DNA of 21,531 bases from ZC4RG20 sp035760685. Its GTDB lineage: Bacteria; Pseudomonadota; Gammaproteobacteria; Steroidobacterales; Rariloculaceae. This document shows, piece by piece, positions 1 through 8,186 of this stretch; within the stretch, counting starts at the first letter, position 1, and each line of letters begins with the position of its first letter. Where the stretch lies: the NCBI GenBank assembly GCA_035760685.1, contig DASTSM010000185.1, positions 1 through 21,531 on the forward strand, read 5' to 3'. The translations under genes were made by a program, and so were the position numbers. The notes beneath the pieces are model-generated. The model saw only the letters and a list, made by a program, of their open reading frames with translations, had not been told where the DNA came from and did no database searches.

Positions 1-550
1 GCTCCTCGAATCGGCAAACGGCGATCGCGCCGAGGCCCGCGACGGCGGCCCGGACCTGCTCCGCGCGCTCGAGCGTTCGGTTTGCGAGCACGAGCTCCGC
101 GACGGCCGCGCCGAGCAGCGCCGGAATGATCCCGCGTGCGGCGCCGCCCGCGCCCAAGACCAGCACGCGTCGGCCGCCGAGCGCGCAGCCGAGGTTGTCG
201 CGGAGGTCGCGCAGGAATCCCGTGCCGTCCGTGTTGTCCCCGCGAATCCTTCCCTGACGGAAGCTCAACGTGTTGACGGCGCCCGCGGCCGAGGCTTCCG
301 GCCCCCGCTCGTCGGCGAGCCGGAAGGCCGCTTCCTTGTGCGGCACCGTCACGTTGAGCCCCTTCCCGCCGGCCGCGGCGAAGCCCCTTACGGCCGTCTC
401 GAAGCTCGCGGGGTCGGCCTCGATGAGCTCGTACGTCAGATGTTGGTGCGTCTGCCGCGCGAACAGCGAATGGATCAGCGGCGAGCGGCTGTGGTGCACC
501 GGATGCCCCACGAGGCCGTAGCGGTCGGCTGCCGGGGCGGAGTCGGTCAT
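1..550 (-). CDS. aroE: Shikimate dehydrogenase (NADP+), N-terminal part, cut by window edge
   Basis: Reads from ATG at 550 leftward for 183 codons without a stop and runs off the window, so roughly the last third of a family usually near 270 residues is missing. AroE reduces 3-dehydroshikimate to shikimate with NADPH in the cytosolic aromatic amino acid pathway. The substrate-binding start GHPVHHSRSPLIH is at residues 15-27. The catalytic lysine lies in NVTVPHKEA (K72) and its partner aspartate in DNTDGTGF (D108). The NADP-binding glycine loop GAGGAARG is at 133-140, followed by the ANRT segment (156-159) typical of the cofactor site. No good ribosome binding site precedes the ATG. It is divergent from tag, with 142 bp between them, in which I see no convincing promoter. 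In many gammaproteobacteria aroE sits close to tsaC; here tag and a subtilase gene lie between them. Identification is from the motifs and is firm. Confidence 0.95.
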   Translation of the reverse strand, partial: MTDSAPAADRYGLVGHPVHHSRSPLIHSLFARQTHQHLTYELIEADPASFETAVRGFAAAGGKGLNVTVPHKEAAFRLADERGPEASAAGAVNTLSFRQGRIRGDNTDGTGFLRDLRDNLGCALGGRRVLVLGAGGAARGIIPALLGAAVAELVLANRTLERAEQVRAAVAGLGAIAVCRFEE

Positions 551-692
551 GAATCGGACGGCTCGGCGAGGGTGAAGGCCGATACGATGCCCGTTCCGGC
601 GCGATGACGCCAGTTTCGGTGCTTGGGTCGAAGGCGCGCTTCGGCGAAGATGGCGGCCCCTGCGCCGGGTCTACCGAGCATCGAGACGAGCC

Positions 693-1301
693 ATGAGCCG
701 AGTAACGCGCTGCGACTGGAGCGAAGGCATCGATCCCAAGTATGTCGAGTACCACGACACGGAATGGGGCGTGCCCGTGCGCGAGGATCGCCGGCACTTC
801 GAGTTCCTCCTGCTCGAGTCGGCGCAAGCGGGCCTCTCATGGTGGACGATCCTGCGCAAGCGAGAGGGATATCGGCAGGCGTTCGCGAGCTTCGATCCCG
901 AGCGCGTGGCTCGCTTCAACAGCCGCAGCATCGAGCGGCTGCTTGTGAATCCCGAGATCGTGCGCAATCGCCAGAAGATCGAGGCCGCCGTCGCGAACGC
1001 GCGCGCGTTCCTGGCCGTCCGGCAGGAGTTCGGCAGCTTCGACGCCTACGTGTGGCGCTTCGTCGACGGGCGCCCGATCGTGAATCGTTGGCGCAAGCAA
1101 GGCCAGGTGCCGGCCACGAGCGCGGAGTCGGACGCGCTCAGCAAGGACTTGAAGAGCCGCGGGTTCAAGTTCGTGGGCTCGACGATCGTCTACGCGCACA
1201 TGCAGGCGACGGGTCTCGTGAACGACCATCTCGTCGGCTGCTTCCGTCATGCGGAGCTCAAGCGTCAGGGCGAATCGATGTCGACGACCGAGAGCGCGTA
1301 A
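693..1301 (+). CDS. tag: DNA-3-methyladenine glycosylase I
   Basis: A 202-residue protein, slightly longer than E. coli Tag (187). Tag removes 3-methyladenine from alkylated DNA as the first step of base excision repair. The zinc-binding set of the family is visible: C7 in RCDW, H21 in YHDTEWG, and H179 and C183 in NDHLVGCFRH. E42 and the tryptophans of LLLESAQAGLSWW (39-51) form the base pocket, and the helix-hairpin-helix-like middle follows. The ATG at 693 is the only sensible start; a GA-rich stretch just upstream is a weak ribosome binding site. The last 12 codons, beyond the conserved zinc ligands, run antisense across the 3' end of the convergent subtilase gene (37-bp overlap). The gene stands alone, divergent from aroE. 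The family call is firm; no SOS or Ada-type operator was recognised upstream. Confidence 0.95.
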   Translation: MSRVTRCDWSEGIDPKYVEYHDTEWGVPVREDRRHFEFLLLESAQAGLSWWTILRKREGYRQAFASFDPERVARFNSRSIERLLVNPEIVRNRQKIEAAVANARAFLAVRQEFGSFDAYVWRFVDGRPIVNRWRKQGQVPATSAESDALSKDLKSRGFKFVGSTIVYAHMQATGLVNDHLVGCFRHAELKRQGESMSTTESA

Positions 1302-4300
1302 ATGCCCGACGGCGTATTGTGCGAGATCACGCCCAAGTAGCGGGTCGCGGCCTTGAGCCCGCTCCATTCGAGATCGAGGTCCGTGCGGTCGCCGTCGACG
1401 ACGGACTGCGGTGCCGCGACCGATAGGTTGCCGACCACGTCGTCGAAGCCCACGGACCAGGCGTAGAGCCGGTAGTTCGCGCCCTCGCCGTTCGAGGGGT
1501 CCGTCTCGAACCCGTGCACGAGCACGGCGTAGACGCCGGCTTTAGGCGACTCGAGGTCGATGCGCTCGTTCGACGTGAAGCCGCCGCTTTGGGCGACCTG
1601 CGTGCACTGATTGTTCGGGCAATAGAAGAGGTAGAGATCGAGGTCGTCCGCGCCGTCCGTCGCGTCGTCGAACAGCGCGAAGCGCGCGAACAGCTGGTTC
1701 GGCGGCACCTCGATCAGATGCGCGGTCACGCCGTTGTCGAAGCGGAAGCTGAAGGAGTTCGTCGTGTCTTCGTCGACGAACCCGTCCTCGGTGTAGGCCG
1801 CGCGCAGTCCGTGCACTCCGGCGAAGTAAGCGCCCGTGTAGCCGAAAGCGACCGGGATCGGGAAGCTCCCGGCGGCGCCCGTGAGCTTGATCTCCTCGGG
1901 CGCCCGCAGCGTCACCGGGTTCACGGCGATCGGGGACGCGACGTTGTGGCGGCCGTCGGACCACACGAGCCGACCGAACGACCAGGTGTCGAGCGGCGCG
2001 CCGGCGTCCGTGAACGTCACGGCGAAGTCGCCCGACTCCCCGGTGCCGAGCGAGAGGCTCGTGGGCGAGACGTCCATGCCGATGCCGGCAGGCGCCTGGA
2101 CCGAGACCGTGTAAGTGGCCGGCGGCCCGACGTTGGTCACGCGCCGCGTGATCACGTCGCCCGTGACGAGGCGCGAGACGCCGATCGAGGGCAGATTCAG
2201 CTCGCTCGGCGAGAACGAGTAGCCCGCGGCGGCGAGCACGTTGCAGTCGGTCGGCGTGAAGGGCGCGTACTCGAGCCCGCACAGAAAGGCGGCATGGTCG
2301 AGAAAGCCGCTGTCGTAGACGAGCCCGGGATCCACGGCGAGGTCCGGATCGATGTGCCCGGCGCCCGTGTCGAACGGACCCGCGAGCGTCTCGCCGTCGG
2401 AACCGTAGACCTTGGCATACGCCGACGTCATGAGGGCGGACTTCAGCATGGCCGGCGACCAATCGGGATGCGCTTCCTTGAGCAGCGCTGCCGTCCCGAC
2501 GGTCTCCGGCGCCGCCATCGAGGTGCCCGACAGATACTGGAACCATTCGCCGCGAACGCCGTTGGCGGCGTCCGGCGTGTTGCCAGCGAGGATGTCGATG
2601 CCGGGCGCCGTCACGTCCGGCTTCACGAAGTCGGGCTCGCTCAAGTTCGGGCCGCGGGACGAGAAGTCTCCGAGCTGATAGCCGCTCTCGCGGCGCTCGA
2701 GAAACACGCCTCTGAGCAGGTGAAGCGTGATCTCCTCGTCGTCCGCGAGCCGATCGACGAGCCGCTGCCCGTCGGCCGTGCCGATCATGACCGCGGGGAT
2801 TTTCACGCTGCCTCGATCGCCGTTCATGACGATCGGCGATCCCGCGTCGTTGAACACGACGGCCGCGATCGCCCCCGCCTGCTGCACGTTCGCGAGCTTG
2901 GTCTGGAACTCGCAGCCGCCGCGCGCGATGAGAGCGACGGCGCCGTCGAGGTCCTCGGCGTTCGCGGCCGGCTCGCACGCGTCCCGCGCGCTGCCGAGGC
3001 CGCCGTCCGGCAGCGTGTCGACGCCGTCGTCGACGAGCACGAGCTTGCCCTCGACGGCGCGCGCGTCGTCGAGCGGCGGCGTGAAGCTCGCCTCGCGCAT
3101 GGCGATGCGCCCCGCGAGGTCCTTCGGCGCCGTGATCTCGATGGCCTCCTCGTAGCGCGTGCCGCTTTCGGTCGAGGCGGCCGTCGTGAGGACCCATGGA
3201 TCGCTGCTCGGCGACCCGATCGTGTTCGCGGTCGGCCCGTCGTTGCCGGCCGCGACGACGGTCAGCACGCCGGCATCGAACGCGTTCAAGAGCGCCATGT
3301 CGTCGGGCGCCGTGAGATCCGTCTCGAGGCTGCCGACCGAGTAGTTGATGATGTCGACGCCGTCCGCCACGGCGTCGTCGATGGCCCGCGCGAGATCCGA
3401 CGTCGCGCAAGTGGCGCGGGTCGAGCCCGGCGTCAGCCAGCAGGCCTTGTAGACGGCGATCCGCGCACGGGGCGCGATTCCGGCGACCCGCGCGATGCGC
3501 CGGCCGAAGAGCGTCGCGGTCGTCGGATTGCCGGCGGCCGTCGTCGCGATGTGCGTGCCGTGCCCGTCCGCGTCCTTCGGAGACATGAACTCGTTCGGGT
3601 CGAGCTCGTGCCGGGCCAGGAAGCCGTCGATGTAATAGCGCGCCCCGACGACCTTGTTGTTGCAGGCGGAGGCCGGGAAGCCGTCGCCTTCCTCGCACGT
3701 GCCGTGAAAGCTCTCGATGGGCGCGAACTCGGCCGTGGACGGCGGATCCTTGCGGATGGCGCCGCAGAGCCATGCGCCGAGCCACGAAGCCGCGGCCCAG
3801 TGGCTCTCGCAGAGCTTCGGCACGTGCTTCTCGACGTCGGAGAGCGACGGGTGCCCCGGCGCGATGCCGCTGTCGATGACGCCGATCACGATGTTCTCGC
3901 CGCGAAGGCCGAGCGCCGCCCGAAGCCCGCCGGTGCGGTCTTCGAGGCCGAGGAACACGGCGCTGTTGTTCGTGTCGAGACGCTGGTCGGTATCGGGCCA
4001 AATGCGCTCGACCTCGTCGCTCTGCGCGAGCCGCGCAACCTGGTCCGAGCGCAGGCGCGCGGCGAAACCGTTCATCGCGTAGCGGTAGCTGTAGATCTTC
4101 GCGCTCGCGGCGCCCACCTCGGCGAGCAGCCGGTCGTGCGTCGACTCGAGGTGCCGGACATAGCTCTCGACGACGCTCGTCCTCGAGTCGAGCCGGCGTC
4201 CGGCGGCGGGCTTCGTCGCGGCGAAGCCCGCGGCGCCGCCCTTATAGGTGGCAGCGCCGGGCTGCTTGAGCTTGACGAGATAGACATCCCCGGGCGCCTT

Positions 4301-4456
4301 GACCGGACGTACGGCGCCCGCGAGGGTCAGAGGTCCGCTCGGGACGGCGGAGCGCACCTCCGCGTGCGAGGCGGGTGCGGCTGCGAGCGCCGCCGCGAGC
4401 CCCGCGAGCGCGGCATACGCGCCGCGCGCGAGCGTTCTGCGGACCTTTCCCCCCAC
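1265..4456 (-). CDS. Secreted S8 family subtilisin-like serine peptidase with PA and PPC domains
   Basis: A 1063-residue extracellular protease. A signal peptide with a twin-arginine-poor basic start and a long Ala/Leu core probably ends near residue 32 (ASHA). An inhibitor I9 propeptide spans about 57-156. The S8 catalytic triad is D195 (GVIDSGI), H299 (DGHGTHIA) and S646 (LSGTSMAAP), with oxyanion N405 (AAGNDGP). A PA (protease-associated) insert lies between N405 and S646, about 440-575. An Fn3-like domain follows at about 750-850, and a PPC-type C-terminal domain at about 900-985. This order (I9, split catalytic domain with PA, Fn3) resembles plant cucumisin-type subtilases and their bacterial relatives. 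The start is GTG at 4456 with a weak purine-rich site upstream. It lies downstream of tsaC but 265 bp away, so it probably has its own promoter. Substrate is unknown; nutrient proteolysis is the default inference. Confidence 0.93.
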   Translation of the reverse strand: MGGKVRRTLARGAYAALAGLAAALAAAPASHAEVRSAVPSGPLTLAGAVRPVKAPGDVYLVKLKQPGAATYKGGAAGFAATKPAAGRRLDSRTSVVESYVRHLESTHDRLLAEVGAASAKIYSYRYAMNGFAARLRSDQVARLAQSDEVERIWPDTDQRLDTNNSAVFLGLEDRTGGLRAALGLRGENIVIGVIDSGIAPGHPSLSDVEKHVPKLCESHWAAASWLGAWLCGAIRKDPPSTAEFAPIESFHGTCEEGDGFPASACNNKVVGARYYIDGFLARHELDPNEFMSPKDADGHGTHIATTAAGNPTTATLFGRRIARVAGIAPRARIAVYKACWLTPGSTRATCATSDLARAIDDAVADGVDIINYSVGSLETDLTAPDDMALLNAFDAGVLTVVAAGNDGPTANTIGSPSSDPWVLTTAASTESGTRYEEAIEITAPKDLAGRIAMREASFTPPLDDARAVEGKLVLVDDGVDTLPDGGLGSARDACEPAANAEDLDGAVALIARGGCEFQTKLANVQQAGAIAAVVFNDAGSPIVMNGDRGSVKIPAVMIGTADGQRLVDRLADDEEITLHLLRGVFLERRESGYQLGDFSSRGPNLSEPDFVKPDVTAPGIDILAGNTPDAANGVRGEWFQYLSGTSMAAPETVGTAALLKEAHPDWSPAMLKSALMTSAYAKVYGSDGETLAGPFDTGAGHIDPDLAVDPGLVYDSGFLDHAAFLCGLEYAPFTPTDCNVLAAAGYSFSPSELNLPSIGVSRLVTGDVITRRVTNVGPPATYTVSVQAPAGIGMDVSPTSLSLGTGESGDFAVTFTDAGAPLDTWSFGRLVWSDGRHNVASPIAVNPVTLRAPEEIKLTGAAGSFPIPVAFGYTGAYFAGVHGLRAAYTEDGFVDEDTTNSFSFRFDNGVTAHLIEVPPNQLFARFALFDDATDGADDLDLYLFYCPNNQCTQVAQSGGFTSNERIDLESPKAGVYAVLVHGFETDPSNGEGANYRLYAWSVGFDDVVGNLSVAAPQSVVDGDRTDLDLEWSGLKAATRYLGVISHNTPSGIYALSVVDIDSP

Positions 4457-4611
4457 TGCTTTCTCTTCGGTCTCTTGTCGAGTTCTTCTGCGAGCCGCTG
4501 CTTACCAAGCGCCGGGAAAATCGCTTGCGGTGCACCATATTACCCGCAACTCCTGAAAACCTTCCATGCCCGGAAGCAGACATCGCCGAAAGGAGCGCCA
4601 CGGGGCGAGGT

Positions 4612-4667
4612 GGTCTCGGCAAATCGGTCTCGACAAGGAGTCTCTCGGCAAGGCGGTCTCGGGGAAG
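4612..4667. repeat. Degenerate tandem repeat, about 14-bp unit, four copies, upstream of the subtilase gene
   Basis: Units starting at about 4612, 4626, 4640 and 4655 share a GGTCTCGRCAAG-like core; the third copy reads GTCTCTCGGCAAGG and the last diverges after GGTCTCGGGGAAG. A further GGTCTC occurs at 4469-4474, where CTTGTCGAG (4475-4483 region) is the inverse of CTCGACAAG in copy two. The array lies in the 265-bp gap between tsaC and the subtilase start, about 155-200 bp upstream of the GTG. On the minus strand the shared core reads GAGACC. It could be regulator binding sites or a neutral microsatellite-like expansion; nothing in the sequence decides between them. The rest of the gap (4457-4721) holds a TAATAT on the minus strand near 4538-4543 without a matching -35, and no ORF worth calling. 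Confidence 0.55.
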
Positions 4668-4721
4668 TGGCCGCACGAGCGGATACGATGCTTCACGCGC
4701 GCAGACGCCGTCGAGCGGCTT

Positions 4722-5282
4722 TCAGCTCGGGCGCAGGACCGCGCCGGTCATGCCGTCGCGGATCGACGTCGGCTTCGCGCCGCCGCCGACCTTGCCCGAA
4801 AGGACGTAGTCGACCTCTCGGCCGACGGCGCGGCGCGCGGCGAGCGCGGTCCGGGCGGGCGGACGCCGGCTCACGTTGGCGCTCGTCGAGACGAGCGCGT
4901 CGCCGACGCGGCTCGCGAGCTCGGCCGCGATCGCATGAGCCGTGAGCCTCACGCCGATCGAGCCGCGTCTGCCCGTGAGCCACTCCGGCACGTCAGCCCT
5001 CGCGGGCAAGACCCAGGTGTAGGGGCCGGGCCAGCTCGCGAGGATCTCGGAGGCGAGCGGGCTCCGCTCGAGCGCGACGTAGCGCATGAGGGTCTCGAGG
5101 TCGGCGGCGATCAGCAGCAGGCCCTTGCGCCACGAGCGGCGCTTCATGCGCAGGATGCGCGAGACCGCCGTTTCGTCGCGGGGCAGGCAACCGAGCCCGT
5201 AGACGGCTTCGGTTGGATACGCGACGACGCCGCCGTCGAGCACGGCGCGCGCGGCGGCTGCGACGGCGAGTGGGCTCGTCAC
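4722..5282 (-). CDS. tsaC: Threonylcarbamoyl-AMP synthase (short YrdC form)
   Basis: A 186-residue protein close to E. coli TsaC (190). It makes threonylcarbamoyl-AMP from threonine, bicarbonate and ATP, the activated donor for t6A at position 37 of ANN-decoding tRNAs. Family marks run through the whole protein: AYPTEAVYGLGC near residue 21, the KRRSWRKGLLLIAAD stretch corresponding to E. coli KQRSVDKGLILIAAD, WPGPYTWVLPA, VRLTAH, and LVSTSANVS. It has only the YrdC domain and lacks the Sua5 C-terminal domain. GTG at 5282 is the start that gives the full N-terminus; the ribosome binding site is poor. The topA stop is only 16 bp upstream, so topA and tsaC are very likely cotranscribed and perhaps translationally coupled. 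A small hairpin followed by TTTT on the minus strand near 4548-4575 may act as a weak terminator. Confidence 0.94.
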   Translation of the reverse strand: MTSPLAVAAAARAVLDGGVVAYPTEAVYGLGCLPRDETAVSRILRMKRRSWRKGLLLIAADLETLMRYVALERSPLASEILASWPGPYTWVLPARADVPEWLTGRRGSIGVRLTAHAIAAELASRVGDALVSTSANVSRRPPARTALAARRAVGREVDYVLSGKVGGGAKPTSIRDGMTGAVLRPS

Positions 5283-5298
5283 GGCGGGCGTGCCCTGC

Positions 5299-7980
5299 TC
5301 AGGTGCCGCGCGTCCTGCTCAGCTTTTTCGCGGCGACCTTGCGTGCGCCGGCTGCCTCGGCTTCGCCCGTCGGGGTTTCCGACGGCGCGCTGTCGGCCGG
5401 CGGCGCGTTCTCCGCCGAAGGCGTGCCGTTGACGGAAGACGCGCTCTCCATCGAAGACGCGCCCTCCGGCCTCGTCGCCGGGGCGCCGTCGCTCGGGGAG
5501 CGCTTGGTTCGCGCGGCCTTCTTCGTTCCCTTCTTCTTCGTGGCCTTCTTCTTCGCGGGCTTCTTCTTGGCGGCCTTCTTCTTTCCGGCCGCGGGCGCTG
5601 CGGCGCCCGCTTCCGCGGCGGCGCCCTGCTCGGTCGCACGAGCTCCGCGGTGCGCGCCGGCGCCCGTCTTCTTGCTGCGCCGCGAGCGCCGCTCGGGCGC
5701 GGCCGCCAGCAGCTCCTCGCAGTCTTCGAGCGTGAGCGCCGCGGGATCGCGGCCCTTCGGGATCTTTGCGTTCTTCGTGCCGTCCGTGACGTAGGGGCCG
5801 TAGCGGCCGTTCAGGACCTGCACGGCTCCGTCGCGAAACTGATTGATGATGCGATTCGCGTCGGCGCGCTTCTTCTCCTCGATGAGCTCGAGCGCGCGCT
5901 CGAGCGTGATCGTGTACGGATCGTCGTCCCGGATCGAGACGAACTTGTTGCCGTAGCGGACATACGGGCCGAACCGGCCGATATTGGCCGAGACGGGCTC
6001 GCCATCGGGCGTTTCGCCGAGCTCGCGCGGCAGCTTGAAGAGCTCGAGCGCCTCGGGCAGCGTGATGACGTCCATCTTCTGTCCGGGGCGAAGGCCCGCG
6101 AAGAGCGGCTTCTCCTCGTCGTCTTTCGTGCCGATCTGCACGAAGGCGCCGTAACGGCCCATCCTCACGCTGACCGGCCGTCCGCTCTTCGGGTCCTCGC
6201 CGAGCACGCGCGCCTGCGAGGCTTGCTCGCGCGTGACGGACGTCTCCGTATGCTCGACCAAGTCGCGGAAGGGCCGCCAGAACTCGTCGAGCAGCGGCAC
6301 CCATTCGCGCTCGCCGCGCGATATCGCGTCGAGCGAGTCCTCCATGCGCGCCGTGAACTCGTAGTCGACGTACTGCGAGAAGTGCTCGGTGAGGAATCGG
6401 TTGACGACGCGGCCGACGTCGGTCGGCACGAATCGGCGGCTCTCCATCTCGACGTACTCTCGATTGCGCAGGGTCGAGATGATCGAGGCATAGGTCGACG
6501 GGCGGCCGATGCCGTACTCCTCGAGCGCCTTGACCAGCGTCGCCTCCGAGTAGCGCGGCGGCGGCTCCGTGAAGTGCTGCTCGCAGAGGACGTCGGTCAT
6601 GGCGAGCCGGTCGCCTTCGGCGACGGCCGGCAGGATGCTGTCCTGATCCTCCGCGGCGCCGTTGTCGTCGCGGCCCTCTTGGTAGACCGCGATGAAGCCC
6701 GGGCTCACGAGCACCGAGCCCGTGGCGCGGAACACGATATCGCCGTCGACCGATGTGCCGGCCGCGAGATCGACGCGCACGGTGTCGTAGACCGCGGGCG
6801 TCATCTGGCTCGCGACGGTCCGCTTCCAGATGAGCTCGTACAGCCGGTACTGATCGTGCTCGAGGAAGCGCCGGACGTCCTCGGGCGCGCGTGCGGCCGA
6901 CGTCGGCCGAATCGCCTCGTGAGCCTCCTGCGCGTTCCGGGCCTTCGTCGTGTAGCGCCTCGCTTCCTCCGGCAGGTTCTCGGGCCCGTAGCGCCGCGCG
7001 ATGACGCTCCGAAGCTCGGTGAGCGCCTCGTTCGCGAGCGTGACCGAGTCCGTGCGCATGTACGTGATGAGGCCCGTCGAGCCTTCGCCGACGTCGATGC
7101 CCTCGTAGAGCCGCTGCGCGACCGTCATCGTCTTTTGCGCGCTGAAGCCGAGCTTGCGCGAGGCTTCCTGCTGGAGCGTCGACGTCGTGAACGGCGCCGC
7201 GGGGTTTCGGCGGCGCTGCTTCTTCTCGATGCCGGCGACCGTGAGCACGCCGTGCGCCCGCTCGCGGATTCGCCGCTCGGCCTCGCGCGTCGCGGACTCG
7301 TTCGTGAAGGTGAACTGCTCGACCTTGTCGCCTAGGTAGACGGCGAGACGCGCGCGGAAGGCCTGCGTCTCGTGCGCGACGGCCGCCTCGACGGTCCAGT
7401 ACTCCTGGGGCCTGAACGCCGCGATCTCGTCCTCGCGCTCGACGATGAGCCGCAGCGCCGGGCTCTGCACGCGTCCGGCCGAGAGCCCGCGTCGGACCTT
7501 CTTCCAGAGCAAGGGCGAGAGGTTGAAGCCGACGAGATAGTCGAGCGCGCGGCGCGCCTGCTGCGCGTTGATGAGCTCTTCCGAGAGCCCGCGCGGATGC
7601 GCGATCGCGTCCTGAATCGCGCGCTTCGTGACCTCATGGAAGACGACACGATGCACGGGGCGCGAATCGAGCAGCTTCCTGTCCTTGAGCACCTCGTAGA
7701 CGTGCCAAGAGATCGCTTCGCCTTCCCGATCCGGATCGGTCGCGAGATAGACGGCCCCCGCCTTCTTGACGGCCTTGGCGATCCGGTCGACGTGCTTCTC
7801 GTTTTTCTCGATGAGCTGATACTTCATCGCGAAGCCGTGCTCGGGATCGACGGCGCCTTCCTTCGGCACGAGATCGCGCACGTGACCGTACGAAGCCAGC
7901 ACTTCGTAATCGGGGCCGAGATACTTTTCTATCGTTCGAGCCTTGGCGGGCGACTCGACGATGACGAGATTCTTGCTCAT
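5299..7980 (-). CDS. topA: DNA topoisomerase I (type IA) with lysine-rich tail
   Basis: An 893-residue type IA topoisomerase that relaxes negative supercoils. The Toprim residues are E9 (VESPAKA) and the DPDRE acidic triad (82-86). The active-site tyrosine is Y307 in GLITYMRTDS, with QEAHEAIRPT at 351-360 and the EEYGIGRPSTYA segment near 487-498. After the catalytic core come repeated C-terminal modules with the GRYG(A/P)(F/Y)V motif (about 607, 668 and 725). The usual four-cysteine zinc ribbons are absent. The protein ends in an Ala/Lys tail (about 799-826, repeated AAKKK-type units) and a low-complexity Ser/Ala/Pro/Glu stretch. The ATG at 7980 is chosen over an in-frame ATG at 8121 because the family starts with (M)SKNLVIVESPAKA and AAGGAAGG sits just upstream of 7980. 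It lies between smg and tsaC. Confidence 0.95.
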   Translation of the reverse strand: MSKNLVIVESPAKARTIEKYLGPDYEVLASYGHVRDLVPKEGAVDPEHGFAMKYQLIEKNEKHVDRIAKAVKKAGAVYLATDPDREGEAISWHVYEVLKDRKLLDSRPVHRVVFHEVTKRAIQDAIAHPRGLSEELINAQQARRALDYLVGFNLSPLLWKKVRRGLSAGRVQSPALRLIVEREDEIAAFRPQEYWTVEAAVAHETQAFRARLAVYLGDKVEQFTFTNESATREAERRIRERAHGVLTVAGIEKKQRRRNPAAPFTTSTLQQEASRKLGFSAQKTMTVAQRLYEGIDVGEGSTGLITYMRTDSVTLANEALTELRSVIARRYGPENLPEEARRYTTKARNAQEAHEAIRPTSAARAPEDVRRFLEHDQYRLYELIWKRTVASQMTPAVYDTVRVDLAAGTSVDGDIVFRATGSVLVSPGFIAVYQEGRDDNGAAEDQDSILPAVAEGDRLAMTDVLCEQHFTEPPPRYSEATLVKALEEYGIGRPSTYASIISTLRNREYVEMESRRFVPTDVGRVVNRFLTEHFSQYVDYEFTARMEDSLDAISRGEREWVPLLDEFWRPFRDLVEHTETSVTREQASQARVLGEDPKSGRPVSVRMGRYGAFVQIGTKDDEEKPLFAGLRPGQKMDVITLPEALELFKLPRELGETPDGEPVSANIGRFGPYVRYGNKFVSIRDDDPYTITLERALELIEEKKRADANRIINQFRDGAVQVLNGRYGPYVTDGTKNAKIPKGRDPAALTLEDCEELLAAAPERRSRRSKKTGAGAHRGARATEQGAAAEAGAAAPAAGKKKAAKKKPAKKKATKKKGTKKAARTKRSPSDGAPATRPEGASSMESASSVNGTPSAENAPPADSAPSETPTGEAEAAGARKVAAKKLSRTRGT

Positions 7981-8121
7981 GCCTTCCTTGCCGAGCGCGT
8001 CGTCCGCGGCCGCGGCCCCCGCTCCGGCGGGTGTCCGCTCGGACCGTGCCGAGATGTCATTCCGTTGCTCATCGTCGTAGGGCTCTTCCTGTCTTCCGAG
8101 GCTACCGTTTAAGACATGCAA

Positions 8122-8152
8122 AATGTAGCCCGGCCGATACGGAGGCCGTCAA
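8122..8152 (-). promoter_or_regulatory. Candidate promoter for topA-tsaC
   Basis: In the 206-bp gap between smg and topA, the minus strand carries TTGACG (8147-8152) and, 19 bp on, TACATT (8122-8127). The -35 is good, the -10 is four of six, and the spacer is longer than ideal. A transcript from here would have about a 135-nt leader before the topA ATG. The gap itself argues for a promoter, since dprA and smg upstream are fused by ATGA. The exact hexamers are uncertain. Confidence 0.35.
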
Positions 8153-8162
8153 CGGCAAGGTT

Positions 8163-8177
8163 CCGGCGGCGTGCCGG
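8163..8177 (-). terminator. GC hairpin just after smg, weak terminator candidate
   Basis: CCGGC and GCCGG (five pairs, five-base loop) begin 10 bp past the smg stop on the minus strand. No run of T follows, so intrinsic termination is doubtful. It may simply be GC-rich background or may partly attenuate readthrough from dprA-smg into topA. Confidence 0.2.
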
Positions 8178-8186
8178 CGGGGAAGG

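Noticed and set aside
1514..4945. An open frame of over 1100 codons on the plus strand opposite the subtilase
   Set aside because: Its translation is Arg/Val/Asp/Glu-rich with no recognisable domain and mirrors the codon structure of the minus-strand gene; long antisense frames are expected in DNA this GC-rich.
5290..7335. Long plus-strand frame opposite topA, and similar frames opposite dprA, the LysM gene, ntrY and priA
   Set aside because: All lie fully antisense to genes with clear family motifs and encode compositionally biased, domain-free products.
7981..8121. N-terminal extension of TopA to an ATG at 8121
   Set aside because: The family begins at the SKNLVIVESPAKA motif; AAGGAAGG precedes the ATG at 7980, and the extra 47 residues are low-complexity.
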